From NCBI GenBank assembly GCA_008704415.1, contig VXIS01000518.1, forward strand, positions 1-22,421: a DNA stretch of 22,421 nt. The letters run 5' to 3'. The stretch comes from Sphaerosporella brunnea (taxonomy: Eukaryota > Ascomycota > Pezizomycetes > Pezizales > Pyronemataceae). The translations under genes and the position numbers were made by a program. The notes beneath the pieces were generated by a model. That model did no database searches, was not told where the DNA came from, and worked only from the letters and a program-made list of their open reading frames with translations. Positions 1 to 8,900 of the stretch are shown in pieces (the stretch's first letter is position 1; each line of letters opens with the position of its first letter).

Positions 1-122
1 CGGGCTGATTTCGCTTCCGGTGCGGGAGATGCCACCCATTCCCCAGGGATCAGATTTTCTCCTTGATCCCCTTCTTCGCTGTTGCAGTCCTGCTGCTGTC
101 CTGCCACTGGCGTAGCGGGTGG

Positions 123-200
123 CTCCATTTGCTGCTGCGGCTCTGGCTGTCTCACCATTTGTTGCTGCTGCGGCTCTGGCTGTCTCACTATTTGTTGCCC
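123..200 (-). repeat. Short tandem repeat in the pol Gln/Pro linker
   Basis: On the minus strand two adjacent copies of a unit of about 36-39 bp encode MVRQPEPQQQ-like repeats between the integrase and RT domains of copia A. Copia B has a related but less regular stretch around 7560-7640. Such linkers are usually disordered and tolerate length change. Confidence 0.7.
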
Positions 201-2087
201 CTGCGGCACTGGGTGCTCTTCGCAATGGTCATCCAGGTTGTCGTTGTCCACGATGGGTCTCGTCGCTGGTTTCACGGTATTGAGGTCCTTGTATTGCCGA
301 GTTTCGTCAAACTTGACGTCTCGTGACTGCACTATGCGCTTGCTGTTTACGTTGTATAGCCGATATTGGCCGTCGGATCCCTCGTAGCCTAACATGATGC
401 ATTTCCGGGCCCTGTCCGACAGCTTGTGGTCGCGGATCTCAGCCGGTATCGGAGCGTATACCACACACCCAACTGTCCTCAAGTGGCTTATGTCCGGCCT
501 GCGACCAAACATCATCGAATAGGGGGTGCGAATCTGTCCATCCTTGCTTGTCAGAGCTTTATGCGGGACCCTGTTTCAGATGTAATTCGCAGTAGCCGCC
601 ACTTCGGCCCAAAACGCATCTGGTAGCTCAGCGTGTTTTAGTATGGCGCGTGTCGGGTCTAGGATACCGAGGTTGGTCCGTTCGGCGATACCGTTGCTCT
701 GACGGCTGTAGGGAGGTGTGATTTCGTGTCAGATCTTCATTGACGAGAGAAATTTGTCCATCATGTGGCCATTGAACTCTACTCCACCGTCGGTGCGGAT
801 GGCCTTGACTGTGAACTCTTGTTGCATGTTGTAATACTCTTTCAGCGATCTGAGCGTGTCCGACTTCTGTCGCAGAAAGTAAACTTCACTCCATCGCGTA
901 TGATCGTCCGTAACCACCAGCATGTATCTCTTTCCAGAATGTGACGCTGTCCAGAAGGGGCCAACCAGGTCAGCATGCACCAGGTCTCCTCTGCCAGCCT
1001 TTCTCTTCAGGCTCTCCGGATCCAGCTTGTATGGCGTTTTAGTCATCTTTCTGCGCATGCAGCCGTCACAAATGCATTCAGCGCGGTGTCTTGTTTCCGT
1101 GGTGTTGATTCCGGCAACGGCTCTCGACCGGACTGCCTTGGTAACGGCGCCAACTGCCACGTGTCCCAGACGGTTATGCCATTTCATAACTTCTCCTTCG
1201 TTGCCAGATGCATAGACGGCGTTGATCATCGTATCGTGCTTCTCAGGATCATTGGCAACGATACAGAATGTCTTATGTCGTATGCATCCGTGGGCGACAA
1301 TAGCGCCTGTCTTCTTCTCCGTGATTGTCACAGGGTGGCTGGGTAACGAATTGTAGTCGACCTCGTATCCTGCTAGCAGCAGCTGGTATACGCTCAGCAA
1401 GTTATTGGAGCCGCATTCAGGCACGTGTAGGACTCTCCTGAGGATGACTCTGGCAGGTGGCTGGTTGTTGCGTGGGAACATCAATGCGATATCGCCGACC
1501 CCTTTCGCATCGACAGAAACGTTATTTGCGAATCGGACTCTATGCTCCCCGTCCCGGAATGCGCGGTAGTTTACCCATTTCTGGTCCACACCTGTTACGT
1601 GGTTGGTTGCACCCGAATCCGTTACCCAGATTGGCTCGTTTCCAGACGCCGTTGTTGTCACTTTTCCAATGCTTGACGTATCGTCCTCATCACTCATGAG
1701 CAGTAGCGTGTTGAAAATCTCAGGCTCCTTTTCAACCATATCTTCGGTGCAGAGCCAGTCCTCAGTGGCTTCCACGGAGTCTGGTAGTGGCTGGTATTCG
1801 ACCGTCATCAGCAGGAAATCGGTCTCTATCACCGTCTTCGCTTGGGAAGTTTCTCCTTTCCGAGTCTCCACCTTTCAGTCGGGGCTGTCTTTTCGTTCAT
1901 CTTTGCGATCGTTCTGCTTCTTCGTGCAAGACCGCTGAATGTGCCCCTTTTTACCGCAGTTCCAGCAGATAGGGCCGTATGCCGTCGAGGTCTTGTTTCC
2001 CTTCGTATACATTGCGGTGTCGGCTGTCGTGGCTGCTGTAGACGCAGGCATTAATCGTTAGCACTGCTCCATGCGCTTCAGGATGCG

Positions 2088-2092
2088 CTGCA
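2088..2092. repeat. Left target-site duplication CTGCA of the solo LTR-C
   Basis: CTGCA lies immediately left of the LTR's terminal TG and is repeated immediately right of its terminal CA at 3111-3115. Five base pairs is the usual duplication size for LTR elements. Confidence 0.9.
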
Positions 2093-3110
2093 TGTTACAC
2101 CCACCTCCCACAGTACCATTTCTGGTACCCCCTTACGAGTTATGGCTACATTACCTTAAGGGCTACATAACGGTTTATTGACGGTGATGATTATCAACAG
2201 TGAGGCTGTATAAACATCTATAAGTCCACTCTATTAGGTAGTGTCCTAAGAGTTACAAGACTTACGTCATAATGGCGATGGTGAAGTTAGTTGCCGGTTC
2301 CCATAGATAAATAGTTTTTTCCAGGGTAAAAAATAACTCACCATTCGTGCGCATACAAATGAATAATGACAACTGTGTTGGTCTAACACCTTGCAGTTGT
2401 CACAGGTTATTCACCGTGAGTTATATGGCAAAAAGTGGTTAGTTGCCGGTTCCCATAGAAAAATAGTTTTTTCCAGGGTACAAAATAACTCACATCACGT
2501 TGCGCCCGACCGTTATACCGGAACGTACCCGGTAGGTATATGAGGGGAGCACCTGTGACAAGACTTGATAAGTACCAAAGTCACTTCGGTAATTGGTCAT
2601 CACGTCATAGCTACTGCGGCACTTCAATAGGGCATTCTAGGCATCAAAGCTTACGCGTTCAATCACGCCATAGCTGCAGAAGAGTGTTCGAGTTGGAGTG
2701 GGGGTTATCTATAATCCCTGGCTAGTCAAAGAAGCTCGGTACCCTTACGTGGCAATCGGGGCAATTGTTCGTCCGAGGATTGGAAATCAACTTTGAGGCT
2801 CAAAAGCGAATCCGTCAGGATATAACCCGCGAGATTCCCCTTAAGTTGAGAGACCACCAGAGTTAGCAGACATCATCGTTAGGATATTGTGAGGTTCAGC
2901 CTTAACAATATTGTCGTTTACACAATCTATATTCGTTTCGAAATCTTTATCCTATTTTCCCTTCGGTACGAATATACTCGTACCATTAGCGAATCTTTAC
3001 CGATCCCGTATCTGAAAGCTCTTCGCCCAACAAGTGTCTTTTCCTTAGAAAAGGATTACTGTTTGGCCTATCTTTCTTGTACGCGGTTTAGTGAACCTAG
3101 TGGTTTTACA
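2093..3110 (+). repeat. Solo LTR of family C (1018 bp)
   Basis: The segment starts TGTTACACCC, ends GGTTTTACA (TGT...ACA termini), and is flanked by CTGCA on both sides, so it is a complete solo LTR, normally the product of LTR-LTR recombination. It lies within copia A gag, which resumes in frame on either side. Inside are a 56-bp direct repeat pair with an inverted repeat between them, a perfect 7-bp inverted repeat (GGTACGA at 2965-2971 with TCGTACC at 2978-2984), and CTTTTC/GAAAAG arms near 3038-3053. A second copy at 21461 matches it for 961 bp with no net length difference. An older truncated copy lies at 13078-13625. No internal region of this family is visible, so its superfamily is unknown. 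Confidence 0.93.
2286..2493. repeat. 56-bp direct repeats flanking an imperfect inverted repeat in LTR-C
   Basis: Two 56-bp copies (2286-2341 and 2438-2493) start at GTTAGTTGCC and end at ATAACTCAC, differing at two positions. Between and overlapping them, ATAACTCAC, GAATAA and TGACAACTG (about 2333-2377) are inverted at 2394-2424 as CAGTTGTCA, TTATTC and GTGAGTTAT, which could form a bulged hairpin. The right-hand LTR-C copy has the same layout with both 56-bp units identical. The function is unknown: it could be a regulatory or RNA structure, or an old small insertion. Confidence 0.85.
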
Positions 3111-3115
3111 CTGCA
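3111..3115. repeat. Right target-site duplication CTGCA of the solo LTR-C
   Basis: CTGCA immediately follows the terminal ACA of the LTR and matches 2088-2092. Removing one copy and the LTR restores the copia A gag frame. Confidence 0.9.
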
Positions 3116-3737
3116 GACCGCAGTTACCCTCGTCGATCATGTCCATGATCTCAGTGCGCAGATGACTCCAATGCGCATCTTCGGGTTGTTCGTTATGGAC
3201 GATCGTGGTCAACATCTTGTCATCTATCACTGTTCCGGACGCTTTGCACATCGCCATAGTTGCCAGCAGGCTGCTCTGCTATTCCGCCATGGTGGCAAAG
3301 TTTGCGCGCTTCATCTCCAGCAGAGCCGTAAGGCCTGCCATTGGGTTTCCTTTTGCTGCTCGCTGGTATTCTGCACCGATCGCGTCCCATAGATCCTTCG
3401 GGTTGGTAAGGGTTTCATCGTCCTCGTATTTCATCAGGACGGCGCTATGCAAGCCAGAGAGTATCAACGCCCTCACTCTCTGCTAATGTCCTCGAAAGCG
3501 GTCAAGATCTGCGGTGTATCGATACCAATAGTTAAGATATGTAGGGTCGTTGTACTGCAGTTCGTTCTCGTCGGTTGATATGACCGTCGACCCGGAGGGT
3601 ATCACTGGCGGTTTCGGCTGCTTCCTGTGTCCGGATATCAGACTGTATAGCCCTGCCGCTTCCAGATGGCGTTTCATCGCTTTCACCCATCCTGGGTAGT
3701 TGTCGCCCTGCAACAGCTAAATCTGCTGCGTCGCCAT
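3111..3737 (-). pseudogene. Copia A gag N-terminal part (capsid)
   Basis: This is the structural gag domain of copia A. The start ATG (3737-3735) opens MATQQ, matching MATQTQ in copia B. Recognisable landmarks shared with copia B are LLQGDNYP.WVKAMKRH, DPTYLNYWYRY, DPMAGLTAL.E.KRANF (with NPMAGL here) and DDKMLTTIV. Three in-frame stops break it: TAG at codon 7 (3719-3717), TAG at 3485-3483 where copia B has Ser, and TAG at 3281-3279 where copia B has Tyr. There is no frameshift. The gag continues at 2092 after the inserted LTR-C. Confidence 0.9.
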
Positions 3738-3945
3738 CGTTTCTCTCAGTTTTTCGCAAGCTTGTCAAGTTGCCTTCGGCACATGGACGTCTTCGGTAAG
3801 CTTCAGTCGTGTTTTCTCTCGCCCACGACTCCAGGCAATCGGTGTAGCTGTCGTTTATCCCGCCTACAGCTGCAGGCAATCTTGGTATCAACCTTTGATA
3901 TCTCGGTACTCTTCGTAGACGGTGTTGACTCTCAGTAGCGTCGTA
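3738..3945 (-). other. Copia A 5' leader with two tandem repeat units
   Basis: This is the untranslated leader between primer binding site and gag. It holds two units of about 42 bp with the core ATTGCCTG...GTxGGCG (about 3885-3843 and 3843-3800, read on the minus strand). The same unit is present three times in the copia B leader, so copy number varies between family members. No gene is seen here. Confidence 0.75.
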
Positions 3946-3962
3946 GCGAAGGGCTCATAACC
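3946..3962 (-). promoter_or_regulatory. Primer binding site of copia A (initiator tRNA-Met internal fragment)
   Basis: Directly next to the LTR end, the minus strand reads GGTTATGAGCCCTTCGC. Its complement contains AGGGCTCATAACC, the anticodon stem-loop of eukaryotic initiator tRNA-Met (anticodon CAU). Drosophila copia and yeast Ty5 are known to prime from such a half-tRNA. This use is inferred from the match. It is identical to the copia B site. Confidence 0.85.
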
Positions 3963-4180
3963 TGTTGACAGCAAGTTTCGTACGCAGCGGACACTAAGAG
4001 ATAGGTGAAGAGGTTATATTAAAGGTGAAGAGCTAGACCCGTAGTTACTTCACTTAAGGTGCAGTAACGGCTTGGCGCGCTAGCTTCTAACCCTAATCTA
4101 ACTACGTCTCTCACAGAGTATATGTTTGGATATTCCATAGAGGGTAGAACGATGCCTACGGCATCACTCTACACTCAACA
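3963..4180 (-). repeat. 5' LTR of copia A (218 bp)
   Basis: On the minus strand it starts TGTTGAGTGTAG and ends TGTCAACA, giving 6-bp inverted termini TGTTGA/TCAACA. It is homologous to the copia B LTR at 4468-4678 and is followed by the primer binding site. Its outer edge abuts an LTR-B fragment at 4181. The partner target duplication is outside the window. Confidence 0.92.
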
Positions 4181-4236
4181 GACCTTAAGGTTAAATCCTA
4201 AACAATAGAATTTTAAGGGCTATCTTGTCGGGTGGA
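4181..4236 (-). repeat. Fragment of LTR-B, 3' part, inverted
   Basis: These 56 bp match the reverse complement of the end part of LTR-B (compare 10032-10090 and 12948-13005; the shared core is the complement of TTAAAATTCTATTG). The fragment is cut by copia A on the left and joins a forward LTR-B start at 4237. Confidence 0.88.
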
Positions 4237-4467
4237 TGTCACGGGTATGGTCACGTGACATGTACTCTAAGTAGTCAGCTAGGGAATAGAATAGAGTCCA
4301 CATAGTGATCGCCTCAAGGGCACGTGATAGCCGGGTGGCTCCGGATCATAGTAGCTAGCTTGAATGACGCTATGGAAGAACGCGGAGATCGGGTGCCTCA
4401 GGTAGGACGCTACCTGAGAAGAGAACCCGGTTCGGAGATAACAATATTATAGGCTATTGTTAGAGCT
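4237..4467 (+). repeat. Fragment of LTR-B, 5' part, forward
   Basis: It starts at the LTR terminus TGTCACGGGTATGG and stays collinear with the LTRs at 9320 and 12237 until TTGTTAGAGCT. There copia B begins at 4468, at the equivalent of about 9551 in the 9320 copy. It is best read as an LTR-B copy interrupted by copia B; the matching 3' part is not found next to copia B, whose own 3' end is missing. It contains the palindrome GTCACGTGAC at 4250-4259. Confidence 0.9.
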
Positions 4468-4678
4468 TGTTGAGTGTAGAGTGACGCCGTAGGCATCACT
4501 CTACCCTCTATGGTGTAACCGAGTATAAACTCTGTCAGGGATGTAGTTAGATTAGAGTATAGGCTAGTGAGCCGCTTCTGCACCTAAGGTGCAGTAACGG
4601 CGTCGCTAGCTTTATACCTTGAATACAACCTCTTCACCCACCTTTTAGTGTCCGCTGCGTACGAACTTGCTGTCAACA
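4468..4678 (+). repeat. 5' LTR of copia B (211 bp)
   Basis: Starts TGTTGAGTGTAG and ends CTGTCAACA. It is homologous to the inverted copia A LTR at 3963-4180 and is followed at once by the primer binding site. The five bases to its left are GAGCT, within LTR-B sequence. Confidence 0.92.
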
Positions 4679-4695
4679 GGTTATGAGCCCTTCGC
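4679..4695 (+). promoter_or_regulatory. Primer binding site of copia B (initiator tRNA-Met internal fragment)
   Basis: GGTTATGAGCCCTTCGC abuts the LTR with no spacer. Its complement contains AGGGCTCATAACC, the anticodon stem-loop of eukaryotic initiator tRNA-Met. It therefore resembles the half-tRNA priming known for Drosophila copia and Ty5, not priming from a tRNA 3' CCA end. Confidence 0.85.
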
Positions 4696-4996
4696 CACAA
4701 CACCGATAAGAGTCAATTGCATCTACGAAGAGAACCGGTATAAAAGGTCACCGAGAAAGACTGACAAGCTTGGAGAAGCCGCGTGCGAAGCGACGCGACA
4801 GGAAGCTTACACCGATTGCCTGAAGTTGTAGGCGAGAGAAACGACGACTACCCCGATTGCCTGAGGTTGTAGGTGAGACAAACGACAACCACTCCCGATT
4901 GCCTGAAGCCGTGGGCGAGAGAAAACACGACTGAAGCTTAACAAAGACATCGACCCGAGGAGGCGACGAGAGAAGCTTGAAACTGAAGAAGGAGCG
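4696..4996 (+). other. Copia B 5' leader
   Basis: This untranslated leader of about 300 bp lies between primer binding site and gag start. Its right half holds three tandem units (4812-4936). The left half shows no recognisable feature. Confidence 0.75.
4812..4936 (+). repeat. Tandem repeat in the copia B leader, 3 units of 41-42 bp
   Basis: Units begin at 4812, 4853 and 4895 with CCGATTGCCTGA and run through GTRGGYGAGA. Copia A has two related units at 3800-3885. The position between primer binding site and gag suggests a leader structure or packaging element, but only the repeat itself is seen. Confidence 0.88.
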
Positions 4997-5917
4997 ATGG
5001 CGACGCAGACGCAAGTGCCGCTACTCCAAGGAGATAACTACCCTGTTTGGGTGAAGGCTATGAAGCGCCATATGAAAGGAGCAGGACTGTACGACCTGAT
5101 CAACGGAGAGAGAAAGAAACCGAAACCACCTGTGGTGCCGCAGGGATCGACGATTACTTTAACAACAACCGACGACGACTATCCGAAGTTCAGCGATCCT
5201 ACGTACCTAAACTACTGGCATCGATATGTTGCCGATCTCGCGAGATTCAGTGGAGATTCGCAGCGAGCGCAAGCGCTGATTCTTGCAACCCTACACAGCT
5301 CCATACTGATGATATACGAAGAAGACGACGCGTTGGAGGATCCTAAGGCGTTGTGGGACGCGCTGGCCGACGCGTATAAAGATCAGGCCGCAAAACAAGA
5401 CCCGATGGCGGGGTTGACGGCGCTATTTGAGACGAAGAGAGCGAATTTCAGCAGTCACGCTGAATACCAAAGCAGCTTACTGGCCAATGTCACCTTATGC
5501 AAGGCAGGCTTATGCAAGGCAGCCGGGACAGCAATGGATGATAAGCTGCTGGCGATGATTGTGCGAAACAGACTGCCAGACGAGCCGCAGTGGAGAATGT
5601 TTCAGTCCGAAATGATAGACATGATTGAAAAAGGAGACTGCGGACTTGCCAAGATCCTGCAGCGAATGGAAGTATGCGACCGATATATGCCTGCGAAGAA
5701 GGCTACTACCACCGTGGATGTGGCTATGTATGCGAAAGAAGAGAAGAGGAAAACCCCACGTGGAGAATGGACAAGGGGATACGGACCTGTATGCAGGAAC
5801 TGTGGAAAGAAAGGCCACATCAGACGAAATTGTACGGAGCCACCGCAAGACGAGGCCGAGAACCGCGAACCCGCCAAGAACCGAAAGGGGAAGACGCCCG
5901 AGGCCAAAACGTTGTAG
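4997..5917 (+). CDS. gag: Copia B gag (capsid and nucleocapsid), 306 aa
   Basis: This is the structural protein that forms the cytoplasmic virus-like particle and binds element RNA. The ATG is the first in frame after the leader and matches the copia A start. Residues 1-230 form the Ty1/copia gag domain, with QGDNYPVWVKAMKRH near the N-terminus and DPMAGLTAL in the middle. A nucleocapsid zinc knuckle CRNCGKKGHIRRNC (CX2CX4HX4C) lies at residues 266-279, followed by a Lys/Arg/Glu-rich tail. A 15-bp tandem duplication at 5494-5523 gives LCKAGLCKA where copia A has one copy. The frame ends in TAG and then continues in the same frame into pol. The stop replaces a Gln codon (CAA) conserved in copia A, so a nonsense mutation is likelier than a natural gag end. 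Confidence 0.93.
   Translation: MATQTQVPLLQGDNYPVWVKAMKRHMKGAGLYDLINGERKKPKPPVVPQGSTITLTTTDDDYPKFSDPTYLNYWHRYVADLARFSGDSQRAQALILATLHSSILMIYEEDDALEDPKALWDALADAYKDQAAKQDPMAGLTALFETKRANFSSHAEYQSSLLANVTLCKAGLCKAAGTAMDDKLLAMIVRNRLPDEPQWRMFQSEMIDMIEKGDCGLAKILQRMEVCDRYMPAKKATTTVDVAMYAKEEKRKTPRGEWTRGYGPVCRNCGKKGHIRRNCTEPPQDEAENREPAKNRKGKTPEAKTL
5494..5523 (+). repeat. 15-bp in-frame tandem duplication in copia B gag
   Basis: CTTATGCAAGGCAG occurs at 5494 and again at 5509, adding five residues relative to copia A. It is a small replication-slippage type change that keeps the frame. Confidence 0.85.
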
Positions 5918-5926
5918 GCCAAGACG

Positions 5927-8900
5927 GTGAGAAACACAGACTTCCTACTGATGGTATCCGAATATCAACCATTGCGAGACTTCACGGATGCAACAGAGAA
6001 CTGGGGACACGCGGCTACACCACCCGGCGAAGACAAGGTTGGAATTGAACAGGAGATGTTGCTGCTGACAAGTGACACAGCCGGCAATGAAGACACTTTC
6101 GGAAGGATGACTGCCAAACCGCACGGAAAAGAGAGAATATGGGTTACCGATTCAGGCGCTACCAATCACGTCACCGGATTAGACCAGAGGTGGGTCAACT
6201 ACCGTGCCTTTCGAAAGGGGGAGCATAAGGTCCGATTCGCAAATGATGCGTCAGTTGACGCGAAAGGAATCGGCGACATTGCACTGCTCTTCCCGCGAAG
6301 CAACCTTCTACCTGCACGAGTCATCCTTAGAAGAGTCCTGTATGTCCCCGAATGTGGCTCCAACAACTTGCTGAGCGTATACCAGCTGCTGCTAGCTGGG
6401 TATAAGGTGGACTACAACTCGCTACCCTGCCACCCAGTTACAATCACAGAGAAAGCGACAGGCGCTGTTGTTGCTCACGGGGCTATACGCCACAAGACTT
6501 TTTGCATCATCGCGGAAGATCCGGAGACGCACGATACACTGATTAACGCTGTCTATACATCGGGACGAGAAGAAGCCGCAATGAAATGGCATAACCGGCT
6601 CAGACACCTAGCAGTCGCAGCCGTCACGAAGGCGGTCCGCTCAGGAGCAATAGCCGGAATCGACGTTACAGACACAAGGCACCACGCCGAATGCATCTGC
6701 GATGGCTGCATGCGCGGAAAGATGACAAAAACACCGTATAAAGCCGATCCGCAGAGCTTAAAGAGAAAAGCAAGGGAAGGAGAGTTGGTGCATGCCGATC
6801 TAGTCGGCCCTTTTCGGACTGCATCACATGCGGGCATGATGTATATGTTGGTAGTCACGGATGACCACACACGATGGAGCGAAGTCTATTTTCTGCGCAA
6901 GAAGTCGGACGCGCTTGGATCACTACAAGAATATTGCCAAGCGCAGGAATGCCCAGTCAAGGCTATTCGGACGGACGGTGGCGGAGAATTCAACAGTCGC
7001 GCTATGGGCGAATTCCTCGCATCGCAGAGGATCCGCCACGAGATCACACCTCCTTACAGCCATCAGAGCAATGGCATCGCCGAGCGGACAAACCGTGGGA
7101 TTCTGGACCCAACACGTGCAATGATGAAGCATGCCGAGCTCCCAGACACGTTTTGGGCAGAAGTGGCATCAACCGCAAGCTACATCCGAAATCGAGTTCC
7201 ACATGCCGCCCTGACAAGCAAAGATGGGCAGATTCAAACCCCTTATGAGATGAAGTTTGGTAAGAGGCCCGATGTCGGCCACCTACGCACAGTCGGATGC
7301 TTGGCATATGCCCAAATACCAGCCGAAGTCAGGGATCACAAGCTATCAGACCGAGCGAGAAAATGCATCATGTTGGGCTACGAAGGATCAGATGGCCATT
7401 ACCGACTATATGACGTTGAGGGAACGAAAATCGTCAAGTCACGTGATGTCAAATTCGACGAAAAGACACTATACAAGGACCTCAACACCATACGACCGAC
7501 AATGACTCCATCCATTATGGTAAACAACGAGTCTGATGACTACGGAGAGGACCAACTGGATCAGCAACAAGCGATGAGACAGCCAGAGCCGCAGCAGCAA
7601 CACTCATCGAGACAACCAGATTTGCAGCAGCAGTTGAACCTACCAGCCACGCCCGTTGCCAAACGACAGGCTAACCGCGACAACGATGAAGGCGGTCAAG
7701 AAGCAAATCAGATCCCGGGAGAATGGATTGCATCTCCTGCACCTGAGGCGAAATCAGCCCGAAACGCGCGACTAATGAAAGAAGTCGAGGTAAATGGCCA
7801 TTTGGTCAAGCTCCATTTGGGACGGACGCGCGGCGACGCTCGACGAATTCAGCAGCAGCCAGACAACAACGAGGAGATTCGAACGATCTACGACGACGTC
7901 CTCCTGGCAACAGAAGGACCGAAAAGCTACGATGAGGCTCTGGCGGCCCCGGACACGGGCGAGTGGATGTCCGCGTTGGATTCAGAGCAGAAATCGCTGA
8001 AATCACATGACGTCTATACATACGTGGACACCGCACCCTCTGGGAAACGCGTCGTTGACGCGAAATGGGTGATGATAGTGAAGGAGAGGCCCGATGGAAC
8101 CATTGAAAAGTACAAAGTGCGACTGGTAGCACGAGGTTTCCTACAGACCCCTGACGAATACGGTGAGATCACGTCTCCGGTTGTCGACGCCGAAAGCATA
8201 CGCATGACATTGAGTTTTACGGCCACACAGGACCTGGAAGTGGCTGTATTGGACGTCTCTACGGCATACCTGGGAGCAACGCTGAAAGAGGAGGTGTATC
8301 TGAAGCTTCCCAAAGCAAAGTGGGTAGACGATCAATTGACAAGGGAACGACCAGTCGTCTTACTCCAGAAGTCAGTCCCGGGCTTGAAGCAGAGCGGGAG
8401 ATGCTGGTTTAACGACGTTAGCCAGTTTATTATTAACCAGCTGCACCTGGGAGTGTCTGTGTCGGCCCCAGGACTTTACTACAGCGACGACGTTATACTC
8501 AACCTATTTGTCGACGACATCCTAATCACGGCACCGAATCACCAGCTAGAGTTACTTTGCCAGGAATTTCGGAGACGATTCCAGGCAAAAGGGGGAGTGG
8601 CGACGGAAACGACATTTACCTATGTCGGATTGGTAATTCGCCGAGACCGCGAGAAGCGTCAAATATGGATATCGCAGGAGGCCTACGTAACAAAGGTCCT
8701 AGCCAGGTTTGGGATGGAAAACAGCGCAAGGAAGCTGCTCCCGATGCAGAGCAACTGGAAGCCTCACGCGCGAAAGGACGAAGAAGAGGCATGTGATCAA
8801 GGCCTCTACCAACAGGCAATTGGAAGTCTGCTCTACGCAGCTCTCGGAAGCAGGCCAGACATCGCATACACTGTTGGATTCTTGGACGATATGCTAGCGA

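Larger units (their letters stand above)
1..2092 (-). pseudogene. Copia A gag C-terminus plus pol (protease, integrase, start of RT linker)
   Basis: This is the polyprotein that would package, cleave, integrate and reverse-transcribe the element. Reading right to left: a gag zinc knuckle CWNCGKKGHIQRSC (about 1967-1926, CX2CX4HX4C), an aspartic protease with DSGA (about 1620), an integrase with the HHCC pair HNRLGH and CICDGC, catalytic Asp in HADLVGPF and IRTDGG, and Glu in NGIAERTN. A Gln/Pro-rich linker follows towards RT, which is outside the window. The frame is intact except for TAA at 2058-2060, TGA at 1875-1877, TGA at 729-731 and TGA at 576-578. The last lies where copia B has Arg CGA. 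The protein is clearly homologous to copia B pol along its whole length. Not functional as read. Confidence 0.9.
1..4180 (-). mobile_element. Ty1/copia retrotransposon 'copia A', 5' part, interrupted
   Basis: Copia A runs right to left: 5' LTR (3963-4180), primer binding site, leader, gag, then pol in the order protease, integrase, RT, which is the Ty1/copia order. Its 3' part lies beyond the left edge. A 1018-bp solo LTR of another family plus a 5-bp target duplication interrupts gag; the 1023 inserted bases are a multiple of three. With that insertion removed, gag and pol form one frame of more than 1,100 codons with no indel, broken only by seven stop codons. It is a close relative of copia B at 4468-9319, which lies head to head with it. 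Confidence 0.92.

Noticed and set aside
63..387. Leu/Cys-rich plus-strand open frames with repeats
   Set aside because: They are the reverse of the Gln/Pro linker of copia A pol on the minus strand.
2540..2725. 61-codon open frame repeated at 21908-22093
   Set aside because: It lies wholly inside LTR-C, has no recognisable motif, and is repeated only because the LTR is.
4800..4940. CRISPR-like array
   Set aside because: The three units are contiguous 41-42 bp tandem repeats without unique spacers, in a retrotransposon leader of a eukaryote.
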